This document shows positions 8,519 to 16,913 of a stretch of 64,000 bases of DNA, piece by piece. Position numbers and translations under genes: made by a program. The DNA is from Pseudomonas sp. ATCC PTA-122608 (GTDB taxonomy: Bacteria; Pseudomonadota; Gammaproteobacteria; Pseudomonadales; Pseudomonadaceae), in contig NZ_LPNO01000013.1 in the NCBI RefSeq assembly GCF_001952855.1, positions 100,098 through 164,097 on the forward strand. Reading direction: 5' to 3'. How positions within the stretch are numbered: position 1 is the stretch's first letter; every line of letters starts with the position of its first letter. Under the pieces are notes generated by a model, which saw only the letters and a program-made list of their open reading frames with translations, made no database searches and was not told where the DNA came from.

Positions 8519-8998
8519 ATGACCATCGAGATTCGCCCCGCCGTGCCCAGCGATGCTGCGCAAATTCTGGCCTTCATCACCGAGCTTGCCGACTACGAAA
8601 AAGCCCGCCACGAAGTGATCGCCAGCGTGGTGGACATCGAGCGCAGCCTGTTCAGCGAAGGCGCCACCGCCCACGGCCTGATCTGCCTGCGGGACGGTTT
8701 GCCGATCGGCTTTGCGGTGTTCTTTTTCAGCTACTCCACCTGGCTCGGCAGCAACTGCCTGTACCTCGAAGACCTGTACATCAACCCCGAGCAACGCGGC
8801 GGCGGGGCGGGCAAGAAGTTGCTGCGCCACCTCGCGAAAATCGCCTGCGACAATGGCTGTGGGCGTTTCGAGTGGAGCGTGCTGGACTGGAATGAGCCGG
8901 CCATTGCGTTCTACAAATCCATCGGCGCCCAGCCACAGGAAGAGTGGGTGCGCTACCGCATGGAGGGCGATGCCTTGAGGGATTTCGCCCAAGGTTGA
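8519..8998 (+). CDS. GNAT-family N-acetyltransferase (SSAT-like)
   Basis: A 159-aa acetyl-CoA-dependent acetyltransferase. The acetyl-CoA loop is seen as NPEQRGGGAGKKLL (R-x-x-G-x-G/A) about residue 95, followed by the late NEPAIAFYKSIGA motif. The LYLEDLYINPE strand is characteristic of the spermidine/spermine and thialysine acetyltransferase group, so a small amine is a plausible acceptor. It is monocistronic: a hairpin terminator follows the stop codon directly. Confidence 0.85.
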   Translation: MTIEIRPAVPSDAAQILAFITELADYEKARHEVIASVVDIERSLFSEGATAHGLICLRDGLPIGFAVFFFSYSTWLGSNCLYLEDLYINPEQRGGGAGKKLLRHLAKIACDNGCGRFEWSVLDWNEPAIAFYKSIGAQPQEEWVRYRMEGDALRDFAQG

Positions 8999-9009
8999 AG
9001 GCCTATAAA

Positions 9010-9037
9010 GAGCCGGCTATCACAGCCGGTTTTTTTA
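9010..9037 (+). terminator. Rho-independent terminator after GNAT gene
   Basis: GC-rich stem AGCCGGCT/AGCCGGTT with loop ATCAC and a following run of seven T. Confidence 0.85.
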
Positions 9038-9126
9038 TACAGTTGTTCACTATATGGGATGATAATTTATATATTGAGATGTTTTGGTTTCTGGGTTTAT
9101 AGTCTTGCGCATCAGCACTCACTACC

Positions 9127-9134
9127 AAAAACAA
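9127..9134 (+). promoter_or_regulatory. Candidate Hfq/Crc (CA) motif before the SDR gene
   Basis: AAAAACAA fits the AAnAAnAA pattern bound by Hfq with Crc in Pseudomonas and sits just upstream of the AGGTGAA ribosome-binding site of the arabinose-type operon. It suggests catabolite repression of translation. Confidence 0.45.
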
Positions 9135-9147
9135 AACAGGTGAAGCG

Positions 9148-9969
9148 ATGCAGGCACAACCGTTGTCGTTACCTCCGGTGCCCGAGCTGACTTACGGCGA
9201 GCGACTGAAGAACAAAGTCGTGGTCATTACCGGTGCCGCCCAAGGCATTGGCGAGGCAATCGTCGCTTGCTTCCAGGCTCAGCAGGCGCGCCTGGTAATC
9301 GGTGATATCCAGGGCGAGAAGGTCGAGAAGGTCGCCGCTCACTGGCGCGAACGCGGCGCCGAGATTTACGCACAACCCGTCGACATCACTTCCAAGGACC
9401 AATGGCGCTCCCTTGTGGACGTGGCCATCGAACGCTTTGGCCGAGTCGATGTGCTGGTCAACTGCGCCGGCGTCAACGTGTTCCGCGACCCGCTGGAAAT
9501 GACCGACGACGACTGGCGCCGCTGTTTCGCCATCGACCTCGACGGCGCCTGGTACGGCTGCCGCACCGTGTTGCCGCACATGATCGAGCAGGGCATCGGC
9601 AACATCATCAACATCGCCTCCACCCATTCCAGCCACATCATTCCCGGTTGCTTCCCGTACCCGGTGGCCAAGCACGGCCTGCTGGGGCTGACCCGCGCAC
9701 TGGGCATCGAATACGCGCCCAAGGGCATCCGCGTAAATGCCATCGCGCCGGGCTATATCGAAACCCAACTCAACGTCGATTACTGGAACGGCTTTGCCGA
9801 CCCGCACGCCGAGCGCCAGCGTGCCTTCGACCTGCACCCGCCCAAGCGCATCGGCCAGCCGATTGAAGTGGCGATGACGGCACTGTTTCTTGCGACCGAT
9901 GAGGCGCCCTTTATCAATGCCACCTGCCTGATGATCGATGGCGGGCGGTCGGTGATGTACCACGATTAA
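9148..9969 (+). CDS. SDR-family oxidoreductase, probable sugar 1-dehydrogenase
   Basis: A 273-aa classical short-chain dehydrogenase. The NAD(P)-binding TGAAQGIGEA, the NCAG motif, the catalytic Ser (IASTHSS) and the Y-x-x-x-K (YPVAKHG) are all present. It begins the operon SDR-araF-araG-araH with a 31-base gap to araF. In pseudomonads without an isomerase pathway, L-arabinose is oxidised at C1 first, so a role as L-arabinose (or D-galactose/L-fucose) 1-dehydrogenase is a reasonable inference, but the sequence does not fix the substrate. Start preceded by AGGTGAA. Confidence 0.8.
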   Translation: MQAQPLSLPPVPELTYGERLKNKVVVITGAAQGIGEAIVACFQAQQARLVIGDIQGEKVEKVAAHWRERGAEIYAQPVDITSKDQWRSLVDVAIERFGRVDVLVNCAGVNVFRDPLEMTDDDWRRCFAIDLDGAWYGCRTVLPHMIEQGIGNIINIASTHSSHIIPGCFPYPVAKHGLLGLTRALGIEYAPKGIRVNAIAPGYIETQLNVDYWNGFADPHAERQRAFDLHPPKRIGQPIEVAMTALFLATDEAPFINATCLMIDGGRSVMYHD

Positions 9970-9979
9970 CACGTTTCCA

Positions 9980-9987
9980 AATAACAA
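9980..9987 (+). promoter_or_regulatory. Candidate Hfq/Crc (CA) motif before araF
   Basis: AATAACAA is an exact AAnAAnAA match located immediately before the AAGAGG ribosome-binding site of araF. Confidence 0.45.
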
Positions 9988-10000
9988 GAAGAGGTGGTTC

Positions 10001-10981
10001 ATGCTCAAGAAGACACTAGGCACCCTTGCACTCACGATGGCACTCAGCGGCCTGGCCTCTGCCGAAGAAGTCAAGATCGGCTTCCTGGTCAAGCAGGCGG
10101 AAGAGCCTTGGTTCCAGACCGAATGGGCCTTCGCTGAAAAAGCCGGCAAGGACCATGGTTTCACCGTGATCAAGATCGCCGTGCCCGACGGCGAGAAAAC
10201 CCTTTCCGCCATCGACACCCTCGCTGCCAACGGCGCCAAGGGCTTCGTCATCTGCCCGCCGGACGTGTCCCTCGGCCCGGCGATCATGGCCAAGGCCAAG
10301 CTGAATAACCTGAAAGTGCTGGCGGTGGACGACCGCTTCGTCGACGCCAAGGGCAAGCCCATGGAAGACGTGCCTTACGTCGGCCTGGACGCCTACAAGA
10401 TCGGCCAGAAACAAGGCGAAGCCATGGCCACCGAAGCCAAGCATCGCAACTGGGACTGGAAGGACACCTACGCCGTCATCAATACGTTTGACGAGCTCGA
10501 GACCGGCAAGAAACGCACCGACGGTTCGGTAGAAGGCCTCAAGGCTGCCGGCCTGCCGGTTGACCATATCCTGTTCACCGCGCAGAAAACCCTCGACGTG
10601 CCGGGCGCCATGGACTCCACCAACTCGGCCCTGGTGAAACTGCCCAGCGGCGCGAAAAACCTGCTGATTGGCGGCATGAACGACAGCACCGTACTGGGCG
10701 GCGTACGCGCCACCGAAAGCGCCGGCTTCAAGGCGCCGAATGTCATCGGCGTGGGCATCAACGGCACCGACGCCATCGAAGAGCTGAAAAAATCCGACAC
10801 CGGTTTCTACGGCTCGATGCTGCTCAGCCCCGATGCGTCCGGCTATAAAACCGCTACTGCGATGTTCGAGTGGGTGACCAAAGGCACCGAGCCGGCCAAG
10901 TTCACCGCACTGGATAACGTGACCCTGATCACTCGCGCCAACTTCAAGGAAGAGTTGAGCAAGATCGGTCTGTGGAAATGA
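10001..10981 (+). CDS. araF: L-arabinose ABC transporter periplasmic binding protein
   Basis: A 326-aa periplasmic sugar-binding protein of the pentose/hexose cluster. Residues 1-22 are a signal peptide ending LASA; the mature protein begins EEVKIGFLVKQAEEPWFQTEW, very like E. coli AraF. The late GINGTDAIEEL and GFYGSMLLSPDASGY segments are also AraF-like. AAGAGG precedes the ATG. The stop overlaps the araG start (ATGA). Specificity for L-arabinose is inferred from close family resemblance; galactose or fucose are possible. Confidence 0.85.
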   Translation: MLKKTLGTLALTMALSGLASAEEVKIGFLVKQAEEPWFQTEWAFAEKAGKDHGFTVIKIAVPDGEKTLSAIDTLAANGAKGFVICPPDVSLGPAIMAKAKLNNLKVLAVDDRFVDAKGKPMEDVPYVGLDAYKIGQKQGEAMATEAKHRNWDWKDTYAVINTFDELETGKKRTDGSVEGLKAAGLPVDHILFTAQKTLDVPGAMDSTNSALVKLPSGAKNLLIGGMNDSTVLGGVRATESAGFKAPNVIGVGINGTDAIEELKKSDTGFYGSMLLSPDASGYKTATAMFEWVTKGTEPAKFTALDNVTLITRANFKEELSKIGLWK

Positions 10982-12486
10982 ACAGCGCTGCAGCAGAAAG
11001 CCTGCGCTTCAACGGCATCGGCAAGGAGTTTCCCGGGGTGAAAGCCTTGGCGCAGATCAGCTTTGAAGCGCGGCCCCATTCGGTGCATGCGCTGATGGGC
11101 GAGAACGGCGCGGGCAAGTCGACCTTGCTGAAAATCCTTGGCGGTTTTTATCCGCCCAACAGCGGCAGTTTGCAGTTGGGCGAACGCAGCGTGAGTTTCA
11201 AATCGGCGGCCGACAGCATCGCCAGCGGCATCGCGGTGATTCACCAGGAGCTGCAACTGGTGCCGGAAATGACCGTCGGGGAGAACCTGCTGCTGGGGCA
11301 TATGCCGTCGCGCTTTGGCGTGGTCAATCGCGGCGCGATGGTGCGCAAGGCGCGGGAATTGCTCAAAGGTCTGGCGGATGAAATCGATCCGAACATGCGC
11401 CTGGGCAGCCTGTCCCTCGGGCAGCGGCAACTGGTGGAAATCGCCAAGGCCATGTCACGCAATGCCCATGTGATTGCGTTCGATGAGCCCACCAGCAGCC
11501 TCTCGGCCCGCGAGATCGAGCGGCTGATGGTGATCATCGCCCGGCTGCGGGATGAAGGCCGGGTGATCCTCTACGTGTCGCACCGCATGGAAGAAGTGTT
11601 CCGGATTTGCGATGCGGTGACGGTGTTCAAGGACGGGCGCTTCGTGCGCACCTTCGAGGACATGGCGCAGTTGAACGTCGACCAGTTGGTCAACTGCATG
11701 GTCGGGCGCGATATCCAGGACATCTACAATTACCGACCGCGCGAGCACTCCGGTGAAGCGTTGCGAGTCGAAGGTCTGCTCGGGCCAGGCTTGCAGGAAC
11801 CGGTGAGTCTGCAGGTGAACAAGGGCGAGATTCTTGGGCTGTTTGGCCTGGTCGGGGCAGGGCGCACCGAGCTGTTGCGCCTGCTGGCCGGGCTGTCGCG
11901 CAGTACCCAGGGTGCCTTGGTGTTGCATGGCCAGGCGCAGACGTTCAAGACGCCACGGGATGCGATTGCGGCGGGTGTATTGCTCTGCCCCGAGGACCGC
12001 AAGAAGGAAGGCATCGTGCCCCGCGCCAGTGTCGCGGAGAACATCAACATCAGTGCGCGCCGTGACCATGCGCGCTTCGGTTGGTTGATCCAGGGCGGTT
12101 GGGAACGCGCCAACGCCCAGCGGCAGATCAGCGCGCTGAACGTGCGCACGCCGTCTGCCGATCAACCGATTCTGTTCCTGTCGGGCGGTAACCAGCAGAA
12201 GGCGATTCTGGGTCGCTGGCTGTCGATGCCGATGAAAGTGTTGCTGTTGGACGAGCCGACTCGCGGCATTGATATCGGTGCCAAGTCGGAGATCTACCAG
12301 ATCATCCACAACCTGGCGGCCAGTGGCATTGCGGTGATTGTGGTGTCCAGCGACCTGATGGAAGTGATGGGCATCTCCGACCGCATCCTGGTGATGAGCG
12401 AAGGCGCCCTGACCGGCGAATTGACCCGCGATCAAGCGGACGAAGCACGACTGCTGCAACTGGCTCTTCCGCGTACGCGGGACTGA
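10978..12486 (+). CDS. araG: L-arabinose ABC transporter ATP-binding protein
   Basis: A 502-aa tandem ABC ATPase that powers sugar import. The first cassette has Walker A GENGAGKST, signature LSLGQRQ and Walker B VIAFDEPTSS; the second has a degenerate P-loop (GLVGAGRTE), signature LSGGNQQ and Walker B VLLLDEPTRG, as in the RbsA/MglA/AraG group. The ATG at 10978 overlaps the araF stop; an upstream in-frame GTG at 10972 lies inside araF and is less likely. Operon with araF and araH. Confidence 0.92.
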   Translation: MNSAAAESLRFNGIGKEFPGVKALAQISFEARPHSVHALMGENGAGKSTLLKILGGFYPPNSGSLQLGERSVSFKSAADSIASGIAVIHQELQLVPEMTVGENLLLGHMPSRFGVVNRGAMVRKARELLKGLADEIDPNMRLGSLSLGQRQLVEIAKAMSRNAHVIAFDEPTSSLSAREIERLMVIIARLRDEGRVILYVSHRMEEVFRICDAVTVFKDGRFVRTFEDMAQLNVDQLVNCMVGRDIQDIYNYRPREHSGEALRVEGLLGPGLQEPVSLQVNKGEILGLFGLVGAGRTELLRLLAGLSRSTQGALVLHGQAQTFKTPRDAIAAGVLLCPEDRKKEGIVPRASVAENINISARRDHARFGWLIQGGWERANAQRQISALNVRTPSADQPILFLSGGNQQKAILGRWLSMPMKVLLLDEPTRGIDIGAKSEIYQIIHNLAASGIAVIVVSSDLMEVMGISDRILVMSEGALTGELTRDQADEARLLQLALPRTRD

Positions 12487-12504
12487 AGAATACGAGGGGT
12501 GGGT

Positions 12505-13470
12505 ATGTCACAGGTAAAAACCGCAAGAAGCTTCTGGCCGGGGTTCAACCAGCGCAAGTTTCTCGATGATTGGGTCATGCTGCTGGCGGCCTTGAGCATC
12601 TTTGTGCTCAGCGCCATTTTCATCGACAACTTCCTCTCGCCGCTGAACATGCGCGGCCTGGGGCTGGCGATTTCCACCGTGGGCATTGCAGCCTGCACCA
12701 TGCTGTTCTGCCTGGCGTCGGGGCACTTCGACTTGTCGGTGGGCTCGGTGATCGCCTGTTCGGGCGTGGTGGCGGGGATCGTGATTCGCGACACCGACAG
12801 CGTGTTCTTCGGCGTGTCGGCGGCGTTGGCCATGGGCCTGGTGGTGGGGCTGATCAACGGCATCGTGATCGCCAAGCTGCGGATCAACGCGTTGATTGCC
12901 ACGCTGGCGACGATGCAGATCGTGCGTGGGCTGGCGTATATCTTTTCCAACGGCAAGGCGGTTGGCGTGATGGACGAAAACTTCTTCGTCTTTGGTAACG
13001 GCCAGCTGTTTGGCGTGCCGGTGCCGATCATCATCACCGTGCTGTGCTTTGTGTTTTTTGGCTGGCTGCTGAACTACACCACCTACGGGCGCAACACCAT
13101 GGCCATCGGTGGCAACCAGGAAGCGGCGCTGTTGGCCGGGGTAAATGTCGACCGTACCAAGATCATCATCTTTGCCGTGCACGGGGTGATTGGTGCGTTG
13201 GCCGGGGTGATCCTGGCGTCGCGGATGACCTCGGGGCAACCGATGATTGGCCAGGGGTTTGAGCTGACGGTGATCTCGGCGTGCGTGCTGGGCGGGGTGT
13301 CGCTGAGCGGCGGGATCGGGATGATCCGGCATGTAATTGCCGGGGTGTTGATTTTGGCGATCATCGAGAACGCGATGAACCTGAAGAACATCGACACCTT
13401 CTACCAATACGTGATTCGCGGCTCGATCCTGTTGCTGGCGGTCATTATCGACAGGATGAAGCAACGCTGA
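12505..13470 (+). CDS. araH: L-arabinose ABC transporter permease
   Basis: A 321-aa BPD_transp_2 inner-membrane permease with about ten hydrophobic segments. The conserved GHFDLSVGSV and GLINGIVIAKLRINALIATLATM-type segments match ribose/arabinose permeases. GAGGGG lies just before the ATG at 12505; a GTG at 12499 overlaps that ribosome-binding site and is unlikely. Last gene of the transport operon, 18 bp after araG. Confidence 0.9.
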   Translation: MSQVKTARSFWPGFNQRKFLDDWVMLLAALSIFVLSAIFIDNFLSPLNMRGLGLAISTVGIAACTMLFCLASGHFDLSVGSVIACSGVVAGIVIRDTDSVFFGVSAALAMGLVVGLINGIVIAKLRINALIATLATMQIVRGLAYIFSNGKAVGVMDENFFVFGNGQLFGVPVPIIITVLCFVFFGWLLNYTTYGRNTMAIGGNQEAALLAGVNVDRTKIIIFAVHGVIGALAGVILASRMTSGQPMIGQGFELTVISACVLGGVSLSGGIGMIRHVIAGVLILAIIENAMNLKNIDTFYQYVIRGSILLLAVIIDRMKQR

Positions 13471-13492
13471 TTTCTCGAGCGATGAGGCTTTC

Positions 13493-13625
13493 TGTGGCGA
13501 GGGAGCTTGCTCCCGCTGGGCTGCGTAGCAGCCCCAATACCAAACACCTCATTCATCCAGGCAAAATGCGGTCGTCTGTTTCAGGGCCGCTTCGCGCCCC
13601 AGCGGGAGCAAGCTCCCTCGCCACA
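13493..13625. repeat. REP doublet (REPIN), GTGGCGAGGGAGC type
   Basis: Arms TGTGGCGAGGGAGCTTGCTC and complement around a 70-80 base centre that itself contains short GGGCTGCG hairpins. It lies between araH and the IclR gene. Confidence 0.9.
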
Positions 13626-13680
13626 ACAGGCGTGACCGCCCATAATGCTCGCCGTTTTCGTACTTCCCAATAGGCCCGAT

Positions 13681-14484
13681 ATGCAGGAAAACGCCCACAC
13701 TCCCGTCAAAGACGCCGCCCCCACCGGCACTCAAACCCTGCTCCGTGGCCTGGGCGTGGTGCAGGCGGTGGCGGCCGGCGCGCGGGATCTCAAGGAGATT
13801 GCCAAGCGCATCGGCACCACCCGCAGCACCACTCACCGCCTGGCCAGTTGCCTGGTGGAAGAGCGCTACCTGCGCGTGGTGCCGCAAGTCGGCTACCTGC
13901 TGGGGCCCAAGTTGATCGAGTTGGGTTTTCAGGCGCGCGAGGAATTACCGCTGGTGAGCCTGGCGGTGCCGTACCTGGACGAGTTGTCGGCGCTGACCGG
14001 CGACACCATCCACCTGGCGATCCGCGAATTCGATGATGTGCTGTACCTGCACAAGAACCCTGGCCGCAATGGCCCGGAAATGCGCTCGCGCGTAGGCCAT
14101 CGCATGCCGCTGGCGCGTACCGGGATCGGCAAGGCGTTGTTGCTGGATGACACGGTGGAAGAGTGGCAGCGCCTGTATCAGGTCAGCTTGCCAACAGGCG
14201 GGAAAAACTTGCAGTGGCCGCAGCACCCCGAGCAATCCTGGGCGCAGTTTGAACAGCGCATGCAGGAATACGTGGCGGGCGGTTATGCGTTTGATCTGGA
14301 AGACAACGAACCGTCGATCCGTTGTGTCGCGGCACCGGTGCGCGATGCCAGCCGGCGAATCGTCGCCGGCATCAGCATCGCCAGTACCGTGCCCTACATG
14401 CCGCTGGAGAAAATGGCCGAGCTGATCCCTGTGATCAAACAGGTCGCAGCGCGGCTGTCAGCGGAGTTGGGCGCGAAGGCCTGA
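13681..14484 (+). CDS. IclR-family transcriptional regulator
   Basis: A 267-aa regulator with an N-terminal winged helix (DLKEIAKRIGTTRSTTHRLASCL) and a C-terminal IclR effector domain (GHRMPLARTGIGKALL; CVAAPVRDAS; AGISIAS). The ATG at 13681 was chosen; an in-frame ATG at 13645 would add 12 residues and has no better ribosome-binding site. Its place directly after SDR-araFGH makes it the likely local regulator of that operon, responding to the sugar or a sugar acid. Confidence 0.87.
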   Translation: MQENAHTPVKDAAPTGTQTLLRGLGVVQAVAAGARDLKEIAKRIGTTRSTTHRLASCLVEERYLRVVPQVGYLLGPKLIELGFQAREELPLVSLAVPYLDELSALTGDTIHLAIREFDDVLYLHKNPGRNGPEMRSRVGHRMPLARTGIGKALLLDDTVEEWQRLYQVSLPTGGKNLQWPQHPEQSWAQFEQRMQEYVAGGYAFDLEDNEPSIRCVAAPVRDASRRIVAGISIASTVPYMPLEKMAELIPVIKQVAARLSAELGAKA

Positions 14485-14488
14485 TCTT

Positions 14489-14583
14489 CCCGTAGCAGCT
14501 GTCGAGCCCCAGCGAGGCTGCGTCTGCGGTGTATCAGGTACACCGCGAACGCAGCCTCGCCAAGGCTCGACAGCTGCTACGGG
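14489..14583. repeat. REP-like doublet, GTAGCAGCTGTCGAGC type
   Basis: Long inverted repeat with arms CCGTAGCAGCTGTCGAGCC/complement and internal AGCGAGGCTGCG segments. A different REP class from the GTGGGAGCGGGC elements, placed between two convergent genes. Confidence 0.85.
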
Positions 14584-14593
14584 GGGCAATCTG

Positions 14594-15646
14594 TCAGGCC
14601 TTCAGGGTCGCCATGTCGATCACGAAGCGGTACTTCACATCCCCGGCAATCATGCGGGTGTAGGCTTCGTTGATGTGGCGGATGTCGAGCATCTCGATGT
14701 CGCAGGTGATGCCGTGCTCGGCACAGAAATCCAGGACTTCCTGGGTTTCGGCAATCCCACCGATCAACGAACCGGCCAGTACCTTGCGGCCCATCACCAG
14801 CTTGGCGGCATTGACGGGCGGGTCGACCGGCTCGATCAAACCTACCAGGATGTGCACGCCGTCAAAGCGCAGCACATCGAGGTAGGGGTTCAAGTCGTGC
14901 TGCACCGGAATGGTGTCCAGCAGGAAGTCGAAATGCCCGGCAGCGGCTTTCATCTGCGCTTCGTCGGTGGACACGATCACGTGATCGGCGCCCTGGCGAC
15001 GGCCTTCTTCAGCCTTGCTCGCGGAGCGGGTGAACAACGTCACTTCGGCGCCCATGGCCTTGGCGAACTTGATGCCCATGTGGCCCAAACCGCCCATGCC
15101 CAGAACCCCAACCTTGTCGCCAGCCTTCACGCCATAGTGCTTGAGCGGCGAATAGGTGGTGATACCGGCGCAGAGGATCGGCGCGGCGCTGGCCAGGTCG
15201 AGCTTGGCCGGGATCTTCACCACGAAGTGCTCGCTGACCACGATGCTGTCGGAGTAGCCGCCCATGGTGTTGCTGCCATCGACCCGATCCGGGGTGGCGT
15301 AGGTCATGGTCGGGCCTTCGAGGCAGTATTGCTCGAGGTCGGCGTGGCAGGCGTCGCAGTGACGGCAGGAGTCGACCATGCAGCCAACACCCACCAGGTC
15401 ACCGACTTTGTGCGCGGTCACGCTGGCGCCGACGGCGGTGACTTTACCGACGATCTCGTGGCCCGGCATCAGCGGGTACACGGCAATGCCCCATTCGTTG
15501 CGTGCCTGGTGGATGTCGGAGTGGCAAACGCCGCAGTAGAGGATTTCGATCGCCACGTCATCGGCGCGCGGGCTGCGGCGTTCGAAGGACATGGGGGCGA
15601 GGGGAGTGGTGGCCGATTGAGCGGCATAACCGATGGCGGTGTACAT
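14594..15646 (-). CDS. Zinc-dependent NAD(P) alcohol dehydrogenase (YahK/AdhC-like)
   Basis: A 350-aa medium-chain dehydrogenase that reduces aldehydes or oxidises primary alcohols. Catalytic zinc ligands lie in CGVCHSDIHQ and GHEIVGKV; structural zinc cysteines are in the CRHCDACHADLEQYC stretch; the Rossmann GMGGLGHMGIKFAKAMGAEV binds NAD(P). The ATG at 15646 follows a GAGG; a longer in-frame reading to 15736 has no support in family length. Divergent from an AraC-type gene that may control it. Confidence 0.88.
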   Translation of the reverse strand: MYTAIGYAAQSATTPLAPMSFERRSPRADDVAIEILYCGVCHSDIHQARNEWGIAVYPLMPGHEIVGKVTAVGASVTAHKVGDLVGVGCMVDSCRHCDACHADLEQYCLEGPTMTYATPDRVDGSNTMGGYSDSIVVSEHFVVKIPAKLDLASAAPILCAGITTYSPLKHYGVKAGDKVGVLGMGGLGHMGIKFAKAMGAEVTLFTRSASKAEEGRRQGADHVIVSTDEAQMKAAAGHFDFLLDTIPVQHDLNPYLDVLRFDGVHILVGLIEPVDPPVNAAKLVMGRKVLAGSLIGGIAETQEVLDFCAEHGITCDIEMLDIRHINEAYTRMIAGDVKYRFVIDMATLKA

Positions 15647-15827
15647 GGAGAAACCTCGCAGGTGCAGTAACAGGTGAGGTGGCGCATTCTCCTCGCCGTG
15701 CCTTGGGGCGGCCATGGCGATTGCTCCGAGTCTCATGCCTATTCGTCCGGGAGTGCCCCTGGATTGGATTACTGTGGCGCCAGACCTGCGATGATGGTGT
15801 CATCCCCTTTTTCGCGAAGTTTTTGCC

Positions 15828-16718
15828 ATGTTGTTGACCCGCCATGTCGACGCCAATGCCGCGTTGGTTGCCCTGATCGAACCGCTGACACCCCGTGATG
15901 GTTTCTCGCCCACGAACTTGCCAGGCGTGCAGGTATTGCGCGCCAGTTGCGATGTGGCGCGGGGCCCACAGATTTATGAACCGAGCCTGATGATCGTCGC
16001 CCAGGGCAGCAAGGTCGCGTATTTGGGCCCGCGAACCCTGGAATATGGCGCCGGGCATTACCTGATCCAGGCGATGCCGGTGCCGTTCGAATGCGAGACC
16101 TTTGCCATGCCGAATGCGCCGCTGTTAGGCGTGACGGTGGGCATTGACCGGGTGGTGCTGGGTGAGTTGGTGATGGCGATGGGGATCCAGTCCGGGCCAC
16201 CGCCAGCGGCGCAGACGTTGGAGTCGATGAGCTCGGTTGTGCTGGATGACGCCATGCGCGGCTGTGTCGAACGGCTGTTGCAGTGCCTGCACGATCCGCT
16301 GGAGAGTCGGATCATGGGCCCGGCGCGGGTGCGGGAATTATTGTTCACCGCGTTGCGGGGGCCTCAGGCGGATGTGTTGCGGGCGCTGGTGGAGCAGCAA
16401 GGGCAGTTTTCCCGGGTGGCGACCTCGTTGAACCACCTGCATGCCCATTACGCCGAGCCACTGAATATCGAGACCTTGGCGGGTTATGCGCACATGAGCG
16501 CGTCGACGTTCCACGAACACTTCAAGCGTTGCACGCTGTTGTCGCCGGTGCAGTACCTCAAGCGTCTGCGGCTGCTCAAGGCGCAGCAGTTGCTGTTGGT
16601 GGAGGGTATGGGTGTGGCGCAGGCGGCCCACAGTGTGGGCTATCAGAGTACGTCGCAGTTCAGCCGGGAGTACAAGCGCTACTTCGAGCGCAGCCCTGGG
16701 GATGAGCGAGCGGCATAA
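15828..16718 (+). CDS. AraC-family regulator
   Basis: A 296-aa regulator with an N-terminal AraC_N-type ligand domain (ASCDVARGPQIYEPSLMIVAQGSK) and two C-terminal helix-turn-helix motifs (IETLAGYAHMSASTFHEHFK; GVAQAAHSVGYQSTSQFSRE). This subfamily usually sits beside an alcohol dehydrogenase or aldo-keto reductase gene and activates it; here it is divergent from one across 181 bp. Ligand unknown. Confidence 0.87.
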   Translation: MLLTRHVDANAALVALIEPLTPRDGFSPTNLPGVQVLRASCDVARGPQIYEPSLMIVAQGSKVAYLGPRTLEYGAGHYLIQAMPVPFECETFAMPNAPLLGVTVGIDRVVLGELVMAMGIQSGPPPAAQTLESMSSVVLDDAMRGCVERLLQCLHDPLESRIMGPARVRELLFTALRGPQADVLRALVEQQGQFSRVATSLNHLHAHYAEPLNIETLAGYAHMSASTFHEHFKRCTLLSPVQYLKRLRLLKAQQLLLVEGMGVAQAAHSVGYQSTSQFSREYKRYFERSPGDERAA

Positions 16719-16741
16719 CTCTCCCAGGCACAACGCGGTCA

Positions 16742-16837
16742 AAAATGTGGGAGCGGGCTTGCTCGCGAATGCGGTGTGTCAGTCACAGATGTTTTGGCTG
16801 AACCACCGCATTCGCGAGCAAGCCCGCTCCCACATTT
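16742..16837. repeat. REP doublet (REPIN), GTGGGAGCGGGC type
   Basis: Arms ATGTGGGAGCGGGCTTGCTCGCGA and complement, centre with CAGTCACAGATG. Between the AraC gene and the etfD terminator. Confidence 0.9.
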
Positions 16838-16868
16838 GTCCGAGCCGACTGGTCTTTTTCCGGGCCAC

Positions 16869-16897
16869 AAAAAAAGGCCCCCATTTGGGAGCCTCGT
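16869..16897 (-). terminator. Rho-independent terminator after etfD
   Basis: Read on the minus strand, stem AGGCTCCC/GGGGGCCT with loop AAAT is followed by a run of T. It ends etfD transcription. Confidence 0.8.
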
Positions 16898-16913
16898 TTT
16901 TCAAGCCAATGCC

